Below are positions 1 to 9,107 of a stretch of 64,000 nt of DNA, in pieces. The stretch comes from Sulfitobacter sp. OXR-159 (GTDB lineage Bacteria > Pseudomonadota > Alphaproteobacteria > Rhodobacterales > Rhodobacteraceae): the NCBI RefSeq assembly GCF_034377145.1, contig NZ_CP139708.1, positions 62,001-126,000 of the forward strand. Direction: 5' to 3'. The notes beneath the pieces are model-generated. The model did no database searches. It was given only the letters and a program-made list of their open reading frames with translations, and had not been told where the DNA came from. The position numbers were made by a program, and so were the translations under genes. The first letter of the stretch is position 1. Each line of letters starts with the position of its first letter.

Positions 1-504
1 CCAATCCACCGTCAGCCCCCTGCGGGCGTGGTCAATCGCCGGCGACAGCAGTTCGCCCCAAGGCATCTTGCCGAACCGTTCATGCGCTTGGCCCAGCCCG
101 TCGACCACGCCGGGCACGGCGATGGCGGTGGCACCCTGCACGTTGCGGTCCCCCTCCACATGCTCCCACGGGAAGAGATCGCCTGCCTTTCCGCGCCCGC
201 TGAGCGGATAGTTCGCCGGGTCAAGCGCGCCGGGGCTGCGCATGCCGTGGTTCAATGCGTGGGCCTGACCTTCGTCAGCGCGCCAGAGCATCATTGCCCC
301 GCCGCCCGCCGGGCCGCTCATCCAAGGTTCCAACACGCCGATAACGAATGAGGTGGCAACGGCCGCATCCACCGCATCGCCCCCCGCCGCGAGAACTTCG
401 GCCCCCGCGATTGCTGCCAGACGGTGCTGTGCGGCAACGACGCCATGTTCGGTTTCGATGACGGTTTTGCGGGTTTGGCTGCTGTGCGACAGGTTCGATG
501 ACAT
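1..504 (-). CDS. Gamma-glutamyltransferase family protein, N-terminal part (cut by window edge)
   Basis: Reading down from an ATG at 504 gives 168 codons open to the window edge. The protein has the opening of the Ntn-hydrolase gamma-glutamyltransferase family: EHGVVAAQH, the GGDAVDAAVA segment, a PAGGGAMM stretch and TAIAVPGVVDGL. The autoprocessing Thr and catalytic C-terminal part lie outside the window. The first 30 residues are polar and show no signal peptide, so a cytoplasmic enzyme acting on imported gamma-glutamyl compounds is more likely than the usual periplasmic form. The gene follows the peptide ABC transporter with only 4 bases between, as the last visible gene of that operon. 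Family call is firm; the true substrate is inferred only from the transporter next door. Confidence 0.85.
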   Translation of the reverse strand, partial: MSSNLSHSSQTRKTVIETEHGVVAAQHRLAAIAGAEVLAAGGDAVDAAVATSFVIGVLEPWMSGPAGGGAMMLWRADEGQAHALNHGMRSPGALDPANYPLSGRGKAGDLFPWEHVEGDRNVQGATAIAVPGVVDGLGQAHERFGKMPWGELLSPAIDHARRGLTVDW

Positions 505-508
505 GGGA

Positions 509-1504
509 TTACTCTTGCTCGTACATGGGGGTTTCCGGATCGTGCAGATGGCAGGCGACATGCCCCTGCGGGATCGGGGTGTGACGTGGGGCTTTTTGTT
601 TACAGAGATCCGTGGCGCGTGGGCAGCGCGGGTGGAAATGGCAGCCCGGCGGCGGCGCAATCGGGTTTGGATAGGCCATGCCAAGCTGCGTGTCTGGCAC
701 GCCCAGGCCCGGCTCGGGTGTCAGCACGGATTTCAGCAGCGCCTTGGTGTAGGGATGACGCGGCGCGTCAAAAAGCCCGGCGACCGAGTTCTGCTCAACG
801 ATCTCGCCCAGATACATCACCGCCACGCGGGTCGCGAGGTGTTCGACCACCGCGAGGTCATGGCTGATGAAGAGATAGGTCAGGCCGAATTCTTCGCGCA
901 GCTCGCCCAGAAGGTTGAGGATCTGGCTCTGCACCGACACATCCAGCGCCGAAGTCGGCTCGTCGCAGATCACCACTTCGGGCTTCATGATCAGCGCGCG
1001 GGCAATCGCTACACGCTGGCGCTGGCCGCCCGACATCTGGCTGGGATAGGTGTTCATCACCCGCTGCGGCAGGCCGACAACATCGAGGATTTCCTTCACC
1101 TTTTTCTTGCGGCTGGCTTCATCCCCGATGCCATGCACGCGCAGGGGCAGGGAGATCACGTCATAGATGCTTTTGCGTGGGTTGAGCGAGGAATAGGGGT
1201 CTTGAAAGATCGGCTGGATGCGCCGCGCCAGCGCCAGACGGCCCTGCTGCGTGATCTCTTCGCCGTCGATTTTGACATGACCTGCGGTGGGTTGCTCCAG
1301 CCCCAATAGGATCTTGGCGAGGGTTGATTTACCGCAACCGGATTCACCGACGAGGCCCAGCACCTCCCCCTTGCCCAATTGCAGCGATACGTCGTTCACA
1401 GCCGTCAGCGGTTTGACCTTGCCGAACATGCCTTGTTTCACCCGGTAGGTCTTGCTGACGCCCGAAAGCTCCAGCACCGGGGGGGTGTTTACGCTGTCCT
1501 TCAT
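509..1504 (-). CDS. Dipeptide/oligopeptide ABC transporter ATP-binding protein (DppF/OppF type)
   Basis: A 331-residue cytoplasmic ATPase powering peptide import. Walker A GESGCGKST is at about 53-61, the MSGGQRQ signature at 157-163, Walker B VVICDEP at 177-183 and the H-loop His near 215. The C-terminal oligopeptide-transporter extension is present, with the HPRCP motif near residue 290. The frame is open further upstream, but the ATG at 1504 is preferred because it overlaps the stop of the preceding ATPase gene as ATGA, giving translational coupling. The partner ATPase lies immediately upstream and the two would form the heterodimer under the permeases. Family assignment is firm; substrate (dipeptide, glutathione or other) is not shown by sequence. 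Confidence 0.93.
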   Translation of the reverse strand: MKDSVNTPPVLELSGVSKTYRVKQGMFGKVKPLTAVNDVSLQLGKGEVLGLVGESGCGKSTLAKILLGLEQPTAGHVKIDGEEITQQGRLALARRIQPIFQDPYSSLNPRKSIYDVISLPLRVHGIGDEASRKKKVKEILDVVGLPQRVMNTYPSQMSGGQRQRVAIARALIMKPEVVICDEPTSALDVSVQSQILNLLGELREEFGLTYLFISHDLAVVEHLATRVAVMYLGEIVEQNSVAGLFDAPRHPYTKALLKSVLTPEPGLGVPDTQLGMAYPNPIAPPPGCHFHPRCPRATDLCKQKAPRHTPIPQGHVACHLHDPETPMYEQE

Positions 1505-2499
1505 ACGGTCAGCTCCTTCTCGGAATGGCGTTTGCCATCGGGGAAAATGCAGCGGAAGGCGTGGTTGCCGTCCTCGCGCTTGGGGATGTCGCCACGGCAT
1601 TCGGCGACCGCATGGGGGCAGCGGGTGCGGAAGACGCAGCCCTCGACCTCGCCCACCAGCGAGGGCACGATGCCCGGAATGGTGCCCAGTTTCGCACCGC
1701 GGTCGGTCTTGCCGGGCAGGGGGATGCAGCGCAGCAATCCGCGGGTATAGGGATGCGAAGGCGCGTTGAAGATGTCGCCCACCGGCCCGGTCTCGACCAA
1801 CTCGCCCGCGTACATCACGGCGACCTTATCGGCCACGCGCGCCACAACGCCGAGGTCATGGGTGATCAGGATCACGGCCATGTTCATCTCGCGGCCCAGA
1901 TCGTGCAGCAGCCGCAGGATCTGCGCCTGAATGGTCACATCAAGCGCGGTTGTCGGCTCGTCCGCAATGATCAGTTCCGGCTCGCACATCAGCGCCATCG
2001 CGATCATCACGCGCTGGCGCAACCCGCCTGAGAGCTGGTGCGGATACTGCGACAGACGGCTCTCGGCGGCGGTGATGCCGACTTTTTCCAGCAGTTCAAT
2101 CGCCCGGTCCCGTGCCTGTTGGCGGCTGACCTTGCGGTGCAAGAGCAGCGCCTCGGCCAATTGGTCGCCGATCGTATAGGCGGGGTTCAGCGAGGTCATC
2201 GGCTCTTGAAAGATCATCGCCATCCGCGCGCCGCGCAGCTTGCGCATCTGGCCTTGGCTGGCGGTGGTCAACTCGGTGCCATCAAAGGTCATCCGATCCG
2301 CGTTTCGCTTGATGGATTTGCCCAAGAGCCCCATCAGCGCCAGCGAGGTAAGCGATTTGCCCGACCCGCTTTCGCCAACGATACACAGGGTTTCGCCACG
2401 GTTAAGGTCAAAGTCGATCCCGCGCACTGCATGCAGGGTGCCGCTGCCCGTGGGAATGTCGAGCCGCAGGTTGCGGACGCTCAGAAGTGGTTCTGTCAT
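1501..2499 (-). CDS. Dipeptide/oligopeptide ABC transporter ATP-binding protein (DppD/OppD type)
   Basis: A 332-residue ATPase with Walker A GESGSGKS at 42-49, Q-loop FQEP at about 97-100, signature LSGGLRQR at 156-163 and Walker B LIIADEP at 176-182. The C-terminal region carries the RTRCPHA motif typical of the OppD/DppD extension. It starts 3 bases after the stop of the permease gene and overlaps the next ATPase gene by 4 bases, so all are read as one operon. It pairs with the DppF-type subunit. High confidence in family, no direct evidence for substrate. Confidence 0.93.
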   Translation of the reverse strand: MTEPLLSVRNLRLDIPTGSGTLHAVRGIDFDLNRGETLCIVGESGSGKSLTSLALMGLLGKSIKRNADRMTFDGTELTTASQGQMRKLRGARMAMIFQEPMTSLNPAYTIGDQLAEALLLHRKVSRQQARDRAIELLEKVGITAAESRLSQYPHQLSGGLRQRVMIAMALMCEPELIIADEPTTALDVTIQAQILRLLHDLGREMNMAVILITHDLGVVARVADKVAVMYAGELVETGPVGDIFNAPSHPYTRGLLRCIPLPGKTDRGAKLGTIPGIVPSLVGEVEGCVFRTRCPHAVAECRGDIPKREDGNHAFRCIFPDGKRHSEKELTV

Positions 2500-2502
2500 G
2501 GG

Positions 2503-3405
2503 TCAGCTCCGGTTTTCGGGGGCGGTCACGTCGCGCAGGCCGTCACCCATCAGGTTGATCGCCAGCACCAGCACGAAAAGGACAGCGCCGGGGATCAGGA
2601 CGAGCCACGGCTCGAACAGCATCATGTTCTTGCCTTCGGAGACCATCAGCCCCCAGCTTGGCGTCGGCGGTTGCACGCCAAGGCCAAGGAAGGACAGGGC
2701 CGCCTCGAGCAGGATCGCATGGGCCATTTCCAGCGTCACGACGACGATCAGGTTGTTGGCGATATTGGGCATGATCTCAGACAAAAGGATGCGCGGGGTG
2801 GAGGCGCCGATGACCTGAGCCGCCGCCACATATTCGCGCCGCCGCACCTGCATGGTCGAGGCGCGCATGACCACCGCGAAACGGTCCCAAAGCAGCAGGC
2901 CCAGAACGCCGATCACGACTTGAAGCGAGCCGCCGAGGATCGCCACAACCGCGAGGGCCACCAACACCACCGGCATCGCCAGACGCACGTTGATCAGGAA
3001 GGTGACGACCGCGTCGACCTTGCCACCGAAGTAGCCCGCAGCGACGCCCATGGCTGTGCCGATTACGCCCGAGATCAACGCCGCCACGGCTCCGATCAGC
3101 AGCGAAATACGCGCACCGTAGATCAGGCGCGACAGGTAATCGCGGCCAAGGTGGTCGGTGCCCAACGGATGTTCCCAATCGCCGCCAAGGAACACAGGCG
3201 GCTCCATCCGGGTCATCAGGCTTTGGGCATAGGGATCATGCGGGGCTATCCACGGCGCGAGGATCGCAATGATCGTGAGGATGATCAGAACGACCGCCCC
3301 GATCAGCAGACCTTGGTGCCCAAAGATGCGCTTGCGCAGCATCTGGCCGGGGGTCGGGCCGGTGATTTCGTCTAAAAGGCTGTCATGTGTACCAGCGGTG
3401 ATCAT
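2503..3405 (-). CDS. Peptide ABC transporter permease (DppC type)
   Basis: A 300-residue inner-membrane subunit. The N-terminal cytoplasmic stretch with a first membrane segment (residues about 33-52) is followed by the LGTDHLGRD signature at 81-89, which is characteristic of DppC/OppC/GsiD permeases. Four or five further hydrophobic segments follow. The EAA loop, with the core AAQVIGASTPRI, sits near 192-205 and contacts the ATPases. The ATG at 3405 starts one base after the stop of the DppB-type gene. It forms the membrane pore with that partner. Confidence 0.92.
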   Translation of the reverse strand: MITAGTHDSLLDEITGPTPGQMLRKRIFGHQGLLIGAVVLIILTIIAILAPWIAPHDPYAQSLMTRMEPPVFLGGDWEHPLGTDHLGRDYLSRLIYGARISLLIGAVAALISGVIGTAMGVAAGYFGGKVDAVVTFLINVRLAMPVVLVALAVVAILGGSLQVVIGVLGLLLWDRFAVVMRASTMQVRRREYVAAAQVIGASTPRILLSEIMPNIANNLIVVVTLEMAHAILLEAALSFLGLGVQPPTPSWGLMVSEGKNMMLFEPWLVLIPGAVLFVLVLAINLMGDGLRDVTAPENRS

Positions 3406-3406
3406 G

Positions 3407-4324
3407 TCAGCTGCTCCTCATGCGGGGGTCGAGCCATGCGTTCAGCACGTCTGCGAGGAAGGTGAAAACGATGTAGAACATCGAGAAAATCAGGATCAGC
3501 GCCTGTACGGTGGGCAGGTCATTCCGCGCGATGCTTTCCCACGCCAGATAGCCCGCGCCATGCAGGGCAAAGATCGATTCAACCACGATGGAGCCGCCAA
3601 GCATGAAGCCCATCTGCACGGCGGCAAGGCTCACCACCGGGATGATCGCGTTGCGCAGCGCGTGGCGGAACAGCACGCGGCGTTCATTGGCCCCCTTGGC
3701 CCGCGCGGTCCGGATGTAGTCCGAGTTCAGCACGTCCAGCATCCCGGCGCGCGTCAGGCGCATGATGGCGGGCATGGCGTAATAGCCCAGCACTACGGTC
3801 GGCAGGATGAAATGCCGCCACGTGTCGGTGCCCGAAGGCGGCAGCCAGCCCAGTTGGATCGCGAAGACTACGATCAGGATTAGGCCGAACCAAAAGCTCG
3901 GCATCGCTTGCCCCGCGACCGAGATAAACAGGGCCACACGGTCAATGATCGAATTGGGGCGGATCGCGGCGACCACGCCAAGCGGCACGGCTGTCAGCAG
4001 GGCAAATACAATGCCACAGACACCCAGCGTCATGGTCACGCTCAGACGGTCGGCAATCAGCGAGGCGACGGGCAGGCGGAAATAATAGCTCTCGCCGAAA
4101 TCGCCCTGAAGGACCGAGAACAGCCATTCGCCGTATTGCACCAGCATGGGCCGGTCGAACCCGTAGAGGCGGCGCAGCGCCTCGATGTCTTCGCCACTGG
4201 CGGTTTCGCCCGCAAGTGCTGCGGCAGGGTCGCCCGACAGAAACAGCAGGCTAAAGCTGATAAACGACACGGTAAAGGCCACGAGAAGGGCCAGTCCCAA
4301 GCGTTTGAGAATGAATTGAAGCAC
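3407..4324 (-). CDS. Peptide ABC transporter permease (DppB type)
   Basis: A 305-residue permease starting with GTG at 4324, where MLQFILKRLGL is the standard DppB/OppB amino terminus; an AAGG ribosome-binding motif lies about 15 bases upstream. The first membrane helix (about 8-30) is followed by the periplasmic loop with GDPAAALAGE, and the EAA loop has RTARAKGANERRV. About six membrane segments are predicted by eye. It is the first gene after the intergenic hairpin that separates it from the substrate-binding-protein gene, so it is probably expressed at a lower level than that gene. Confidence 0.92.
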   Translation of the reverse strand: MLQFILKRLGLALLVAFTVSFISFSLLFLSGDPAAALAGETASGEDIEALRRLYGFDRPMLVQYGEWLFSVLQGDFGESYYFRLPVASLIADRLSVTMTLGVCGIVFALLTAVPLGVVAAIRPNSIIDRVALFISVAGQAMPSFWFGLILIVVFAIQLGWLPPSGTDTWRHFILPTVVLGYYAMPAIMRLTRAGMLDVLNSDYIRTARAKGANERRVLFRHALRNAIIPVVSLAAVQMGFMLGGSIVVESIFALHGAGYLAWESIARNDLPTVQALILIFSMFYIVFTFLADVLNAWLDPRMRSS

Positions 4325-4391
4325 GGGTGCAACTACCTTGAGGCTGCGCCGCAGGCGGATGGCCTGCTGCGTGGGTCTGGGTGGGGTGCGG

Positions 4392-4430
4392 AAAAAAGCA
4401 GGGCAGGGGCACCGAGCACGGCGCCCCTGC
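4392..4430 (-). terminator. Attenuating hairpin between substrate-binding protein and permease genes
   Basis: On the minus strand an 8-bp stem (GCAGGGGC with GCCCCTGC, 4403-4430) is extended by three further pairs and is followed within five bases by six T residues (4397-4392). This has the form of an intrinsic terminator. It lies inside the operon, so partial termination would give excess binding-protein mRNA over permease mRNA. Confidence 0.7.
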
Positions 4431-4438
4431 AGATTGGT

Positions 4439-5956
4439 TTACTTCCAGCTGGCCGTGGTGAAGCGCAGAACTTCGTCGGCTGTGGGCGTGTAGTCCACCT
4501 CATTGGTGGTCACGTAGTTGGTGTTGTAGGAGAACATCGGCGCCCAATAGGCTTCCTCGGTGATGCGCTCAATCGCCTTGGAGTAGTTCTCTTTGCGGAC
4601 CTCTGGGTCGGTCGAGCTGTCGGCTGTGTTGAGGTATTCCAGCGTCTCATCGTCCATCGCGTAGTCGAGCGAGCCATGTTTGAAGAACTGGCTGACCATG
4701 GCAGAGGCGTCGTTGATCGAATAGCTGCCCCATGTCTGGAACGACACGGCGGTTTCACCCTTCATGTTCTGCTCGCGCAGGGCGGAATACTGCAACATCT
4801 TGAAGTTGGTATCGATGCCCACGGCGTTGAGATAGCTGGTGATCGCCTCGGCATATTCACGGTCGCGGTAGGCATAAAAGTCGATGGTCAGACCGTCTTC
4901 ATAGCCCGCTTCGGCCAGCAGTTCTTTGGCCTTCTCGGGGTTGTACTCATATTCGACCGCCGCCTCTTCGTCGCAGCCAAACTGGCTGGGGAAGCAGGGG
5001 GTGTAGACGACTTTGGACTTGCCCTTGAGCAGCGCGTCGACCAGTTCCTGACGGTTGATGGCGTAGTTCACGGCCTTCCGCACGCGGATATCGGTGAAGG
5101 GGCTGTCTTCGGAGCGGCCTGCCGCATCCAACGTCAGATAACCCACACGCATAGTGGATTCGTTGGAGACTTGGAACTCGTCCCGCTCCGCCAGCTTTTC
5201 GGCTTGATCGGATGGCACCTGCCAGATCAGATCGAGCGACCCGCTGAACAGTTCGGCCATCTGGGTGTTAACATCCGGAATGGTGCGGATATCTACGTTT
5301 TTGATGCTGGGCTTGCCTTTGGGGCTGTCGTGATAGCCTTCATAGGCTTCCAGTTTGAAGTGCTGGCCGGGGACGACTTCGGTCACTTTGTAGGGGCCGG
5401 TGCCGACGGGTTTCAGGCCCATGCCTTCGGGGCCAGCTTCTTCGTAGTAGTCGCTGGGGTACATCGACACGGGGCCGGACAGGAATTCGATGGCCGCTGG
5501 GAATTTCTCTTTCAGCATGATGCGGACGGTGTAATCGTCGATCTTCTCGGCCGATTTCATCCAGTTCACGTTGCGCTGCGTTTTCACGCCATTGGCCTCA
5601 TCGGCTACGTAGTTGACGGTGAACACCACATCGTCAGCGGTGAAGTCCGACCCGTCGTGAAATTTCACACCTTCGCGCAATTTGAATTCGATGGTCGTGT
5701 CGTCGATCCATTCCCATTCGGTAGCGAGGTTGCCCATGTATTCGTTGCTGACCGGATCGCGGTAGATCAACCCGTCCCAGACCGCGCGCTGCAGCACAAC
5801 GCCTTCGCGCGATGAGTTGAAGTAGCTGTCGACGTTCTCAAGCTCTTTTGTGAAGGCGACGTTCAGCGTGTCGTCTGCCTTGTCCGCCCAAGCCGCACCC
5901 GTGGCGGCGGCAAGGACAAGCCCGGTGATGGTAGATTTCAGGACCGTGGATTTCAT
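4439..5956 (-). CDS. Peptide ABC transporter substrate-binding protein (SBP family 5)
   Basis: A 505-residue periplasmic binding protein. The first 26 residues form a Sec signal peptide (positive MKSTVLK, hydrophobic core, cleavage near AWA-DK). The mature part has family-5 hallmarks: VWDGLIYRDP, LREGVKFHDGSDFTADDVVFT and, towards the end, INDASAMVSQFF. The frame could start at TTG 5962, but ATG 5956 is chosen because AGGGGAG lies at proper distance. It is the first gene of the peptide-import operon and is transcribed away from the IclR gene. The ligand cannot be read from sequence; with a gamma-glutamyltransferase in the operon, glutathione or gamma-glutamyl peptides are plausible. Confidence 0.92.
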   Translation of the reverse strand: MKSTVLKSTITGLVLAAATGAAWADKADDTLNVAFTKELENVDSYFNSSREGVVLQRAVWDGLIYRDPVSNEYMGNLATEWEWIDDTTIEFKLREGVKFHDGSDFTADDVVFTVNYVADEANGVKTQRNVNWMKSAEKIDDYTVRIMLKEKFPAAIEFLSGPVSMYPSDYYEEAGPEGMGLKPVGTGPYKVTEVVPGQHFKLEAYEGYHDSPKGKPSIKNVDIRTIPDVNTQMAELFSGSLDLIWQVPSDQAEKLAERDEFQVSNESTMRVGYLTLDAAGRSEDSPFTDIRVRKAVNYAINRQELVDALLKGKSKVVYTPCFPSQFGCDEEAAVEYEYNPEKAKELLAEAGYEDGLTIDFYAYRDREYAEAITSYLNAVGIDTNFKMLQYSALREQNMKGETAVSFQTWGSYSINDASAMVSQFFKHGSLDYAMDDETLEYLNTADSSTDPEVRKENYSKAIERITEEAYWAPMFSYNTNYVTTNEVDYTPTADEVLRFTTASWK

Positions 5957-6121
5957 GGTCAACTCCCCTGTTGGTTTACGAACTCGGTTTCGTATCGTTT
6001 TTGACTTGCGAAGCGTATCATATAATAATACTTGATATCGCTATACGATTAGTAAACGCAATGAGCTTGGCATACGTCAAGCCCCGGTTTGAAGAATTAG
6101 GCCGGTTTCAGGGGTAGGTGA
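5957..6121. promoter_or_regulatory. Divergent control region between peptide-import operon and IclR regulator
   Basis: A 165-base A+T-rich stretch separates the two divergent genes. It contains an inverted repeat TCGTAT (5990-5995) and ATACGA (6043-6048), and inside it TATCA (6016-6020) facing TGATA (6033-6037). Such nested repeats in a divergent IclR region are the expected place for the regulator's operator and both promoters. I cannot assign the -35 and -10 boxes with confidence. Confidence 0.45.
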
Positions 6122-6904
6122 TTGGAAAAGAAGCAAAATACGCTCTATGTGGGATCACTGGCCAAGGGGCTGCGACTGCTCCGCGCTTTTGATGAATCGC
6201 ATACGGAATTGTCACTGGTAGAGCTGGCCGCGCGCAGCGGGCTGGACAAAAGTGCCGTGCAACGCCTTGCGAATACACTGCATATCGAAGGCATGTTGGA
6301 GAAGGATCCGGCCACCCGGCGCTATCGCCCCTCCCATGCATGGCTCGAACTGGCCTATGCTTATTACTGGTCAGATCAACTGGTCGGGCAGGCGATTCCC
6401 AAGCTGATCGACCTCAGCCAAGAGATCGGTGAGACGGTGAATCTGGCCGAGCTTTCCAAGGACCATATCATCTACGTCAGCCGCTTGCCCTGCCAACGGA
6501 CCTACTTCGCGGCGACGGTGATCGGGCGGCGGTTGCCTGCGCTTTCGACATCGGCGGGGCGGGCGATCATCTCGACCTTCTCGCCCGAGGATCGGGAAGA
6601 GGCGATTGAGACTTGGCCGCTCAAACCCTTTACCGCGCGCACCACGATGGACCGCGCCACGATCCGCAACAGCATCAATGAGGCCGTCCAACATGGCCAT
6701 GCGATTTCAAGCGATCAGATGATTCTGTCAGAGATCGGTGTGGCTTGCCCGATCACCGGCCCCGACGGGCGCGCCTTTGCGGCGGTGCAATGTTCGGTCT
6801 CGGCTCACACCTGGACGCGCGAGCGGATCAGGGCCGAAATTCTGCCGCGGTTGCAGGACACGGCGAACGCGATTTCACCATCCTCACAGGTGCATCGGCG
6901 CTAG
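6122..6904 (+). CDS. IclR-family transcriptional regulator
   Basis: A 260-residue regulator. The winged helix-turn-helix is at about 10-70 (SLAKGLRLLRAFDE, LVELAARSGLDKSAVQRLANTL) and the IclR effector domain fills 85-255, with VNLAELSKDHIIYVSRLP. The start is TTG at 6122: an in-frame TGA directly precedes it (6119-6121) and GGGGTAGGTG supplies a ribosome-binding site. It is divergent from the peptide-import operon and is likely its regulator; the ligand is unknown. Confidence 0.88.
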   Translation: MEKKQNTLYVGSLAKGLRLLRAFDESHTELSLVELAARSGLDKSAVQRLANTLHIEGMLEKDPATRRYRPSHAWLELAYAYYWSDQLVGQAIPKLIDLSQEIGETVNLAELSKDHIIYVSRLPCQRTYFAATVIGRRLPALSTSAGRAIISTFSPEDREEAIETWPLKPFTARTTMDRATIRNSINEAVQHGHAISSDQMILSEIGVACPITGPDGRAFAAVQCSVSAHTWTRERIRAEILPRLQDTANAISPSSQVHRR

Positions 6905-6906
6905 AA

Positions 6907-6936
6907 AAAGGCCGGAGCATTTCTGCCCCGGCCTTT
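6907..6936. terminator. Bidirectional terminator between iclR-type gene and katE
   Basis: A 9-bp perfect stem (AAAGGCCGG, 6907-6915, with CCGGCCTTT, 6928-6936) sits between two convergent genes. On the plus strand it runs into a T-rich sequence and on the minus strand into the A5 run read as U5, so it can serve both transcripts. Confidence 0.75.
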
Positions 6937-6942
6937 GATTTC

Positions 6943-9006
6943 TTATTCCCAGTTCAGCTTTTCTTCGCGCTGCCAGAACCGCAGCTTGCGGCAGGATTGA
7001 AGGAAATCATCGGCATTCTCGGCAGAGACTTCCACCGTGCCCTCGTCCTTCTCAACGCCGGCGGCTTTGAGCAGCGGGTCCGCGGCTTTGGTCCACGCGA
7101 TGAACTTGTTATGCGCAAAGGCGTCCGAGACGAAATCCTGCGAGGGTTTGTTCTTGGCGATCTTGTCAGCCTTTTCGTCGCCAAAGACCAAGGCCACCGC
7201 ATCAAAGACCACCGACGGCCCGCCGTCGATCTTCTCATCCGCCGCGCGGGTGCTGCCATCTGACAGGGTTACCCCTTGGATATGCGGCGTCACGATCGCG
7301 ACCATCGCACCTTCATCGGCGAATGTTTTCTCCAAGGCTTCCACGATCGACGCATCGGCGCCCTCCGTCAGGAACAGACCCAGCTTGCGGCCCGCGAAAG
7401 TGTTCGGCGGGTTTTTCAGAATGCTGAGCGCATCTGATGGCGGCAGATCGGTGATCGGTTCCCGCGCGGGTGTGGCCGGTTCCGGCATCTCGGTCACGCC
7501 AAGACCTTCGGCCACTTGTTTGGCCAGATCGTCATGCACGTTCATCAGATGCGACAGCATCCGCAGGCGAATGCGCTCTTCCTGACATTTCGACAGCTCG
7601 AACGTATAGGCCGCCGCGATATGCTGCTGTTCGATCTCGGTCTGGCTGATGTAGAACTGCCGCGCTTGGCTGTAGTGGTCGGCGAATGTCTCAGAGCGCA
7701 CGCGCTGTTTGGTGCCACTGACCTCTTCCGTGTAGCTTTTGAACCCAATCTCAGGGTTTTCACGCGGGCCACCATCGTCGCCCCAGCTGTTGGGCTCATA
7801 GTTCACGCGGCCCTTGGGGTTGTGCATCGCCATATGGCCGTCTTGCTGGAAATGGTGGAACGGGCATTTCGGCGCGTTGATCGGAATATGGGTGAAGTTC
7901 GGCCCGCCGAGCCGTTTGATCTGCGTGTCGAGGTAGGAAAAGTTCCGACCCTGCAGCAGCGGGTCGTTCGTGTGGTCGATCCCGCGCACGATGTTCTGGG
8001 TGCAAAAGGCCACCTGCTCGGTCTCGGCAAAGAAGTTGTCGACATTGGCATCCAGCGTCAGCGTGCCGATAATGCGCACTGGCACCTGCTCTTCGGGGAT
8101 CAGCTTGGTCGCGTCGAGGATGTCGAACTCAAAGTTATCGGCAAAGTCGTCATCAAAGACCTGAATGCCCAGATCCCACTGCGGGTAATCGCCCGCGTCG
8201 ATGGCATCCCACATGTCGCGGCGGTGGAAATCAGGGTCCGCGCCGTTGATCTTGAGCGCTTCGTTCCAGACCACTGATTGCACGCCCTGCTTGGGCTTCC
8301 AGTGGAACTTGACGTAGTGGGATTTGCCCTCGGCATTGACCAGCCGGAAGGTGTGCACGCCAAAGCCTTCCATGAAGCGGAAGGAACGTGGGATCGCCCG
8401 GTCAGACATCTGCCAAACCGTCATGTGGATCGCTTCGGGTGAGAGGGACACGAAATCCCAAAAGTTGTCATGCGCCGATTGCGCCTGTGGGAAGCCCCGG
8501 TCGGGGGCGGCTTTGACGGAGTGGATGAGGTCGGGGAATTTGATCGCGTCTTGGATGAAGAACACGGGGATGTTGTTGCCCACCAAGTCCCAGTTGCCCT
8601 CTTTGGTGTAGAACTTCGTCGCAAAGCCGCGCACGTCACGGGCCAGATCGAAAGAGCCTTTGTTGCCCGCGACGGTTGAGAAACGGGTGAAGGTCGGGGT
8701 CTTTTCACCGACGCGCTGGAAAATATCGGCGGCAGAGAGTTCGGGGATCGCTTCTTTGAGTTCGAAATGCCCATGCACCCCGTAGCCGCGGGCGTGAACG
8801 ACACGCTCTGGAATGCGCTCGTGATCAAAATGGAATATCTTTTCGCGGAAAACATGGTCTTCCATCAAAACCGGGCCGCGCGGGCCTGCTTTGAGCGAGT
8901 TCTGATCATCCGCGATCGGACCGCCCTGCGCAGTCGTCATCGTCTTTTCGCGGTCCGTGGTTCGCTGGCGGGGTTCACCGCCTTTGCCAAGTTCTTTGTC
9001 TGTCAT
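6943..9006 (-). CDS. katE: Large-subunit (clade II) monofunctional catalase, HPII type
   Basis: A 687-residue haem catalase that disproportionates hydrogen peroxide. The catalytic His is in RVVHARG (His about 71), the distal-side Asn is in LVGNNIP (about 144), and the haem-ligand Tyr region is RNFSYLDTQ. Beyond the catalase core, residues from about 540 onward form the class I amidotransferase-like C-terminal domain ([25 protein letters not shown]) seen only in large-subunit catalases such as E. coli KatE. No signal peptide. AGAAAG upstream of ATG 9006 is the ribosome-binding site. It stands alone, convergent with the IclR gene. Confidence 0.96.
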   Translation of the reverse strand: MTDKELGKGGEPRQRTTDREKTMTTAQGGPIADDQNSLKAGPRGPVLMEDHVFREKIFHFDHERIPERVVHARGYGVHGHFELKEAIPELSAADIFQRVGEKTPTFTRFSTVAGNKGSFDLARDVRGFATKFYTKEGNWDLVGNNIPVFFIQDAIKFPDLIHSVKAAPDRGFPQAQSAHDNFWDFVSLSPEAIHMTVWQMSDRAIPRSFRFMEGFGVHTFRLVNAEGKSHYVKFHWKPKQGVQSVVWNEALKINGADPDFHRRDMWDAIDAGDYPQWDLGIQVFDDDFADNFEFDILDATKLIPEEQVPVRIIGTLTLDANVDNFFAETEQVAFCTQNIVRGIDHTNDPLLQGRNFSYLDTQIKRLGGPNFTHIPINAPKCPFHHFQQDGHMAMHNPKGRVNYEPNSWGDDGGPRENPEIGFKSYTEEVSGTKQRVRSETFADHYSQARQFYISQTEIEQQHIAAAYTFELSKCQEERIRLRMLSHLMNVHDDLAKQVAEGLGVTEMPEPATPAREPITDLPPSDALSILKNPPNTFAGRKLGLFLTEGADASIVEALEKTFADEGAMVAIVTPHIQGVTLSDGSTRAADEKIDGGPSVVFDAVALVFGDEKADKIAKNKPSQDFVSDAFAHNKFIAWTKAADPLLKAAGVEKDEGTVEVSAENADDFLQSCRKLRFWQREEKLNWE

Positions 9007-9107
9007 GATCTTTCTCCACAGCGCCCCCGGAAATAATCGAGAGGATTTCTTGCTAATATGTGGCGGGCACAGATGGCCGCTCCAGAGGGGGCGGTAATCG
9101 CCCGACC

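Noticed and set aside
2038..3375. 445-codon plus-strand open frame
   Set aside because: Antisense to the DppD- and DppC-type genes, with low-complexity His/Gln/Arg/Asp content and no recognisable fold.
3908..5815. 635-codon plus-strand open frame
   Set aside because: It lies antisense to the peptide-binding-protein and permease genes and its translation is rich in His, Gly, Val and Asp without any domain. It is the mirror of high-G+C codon use.
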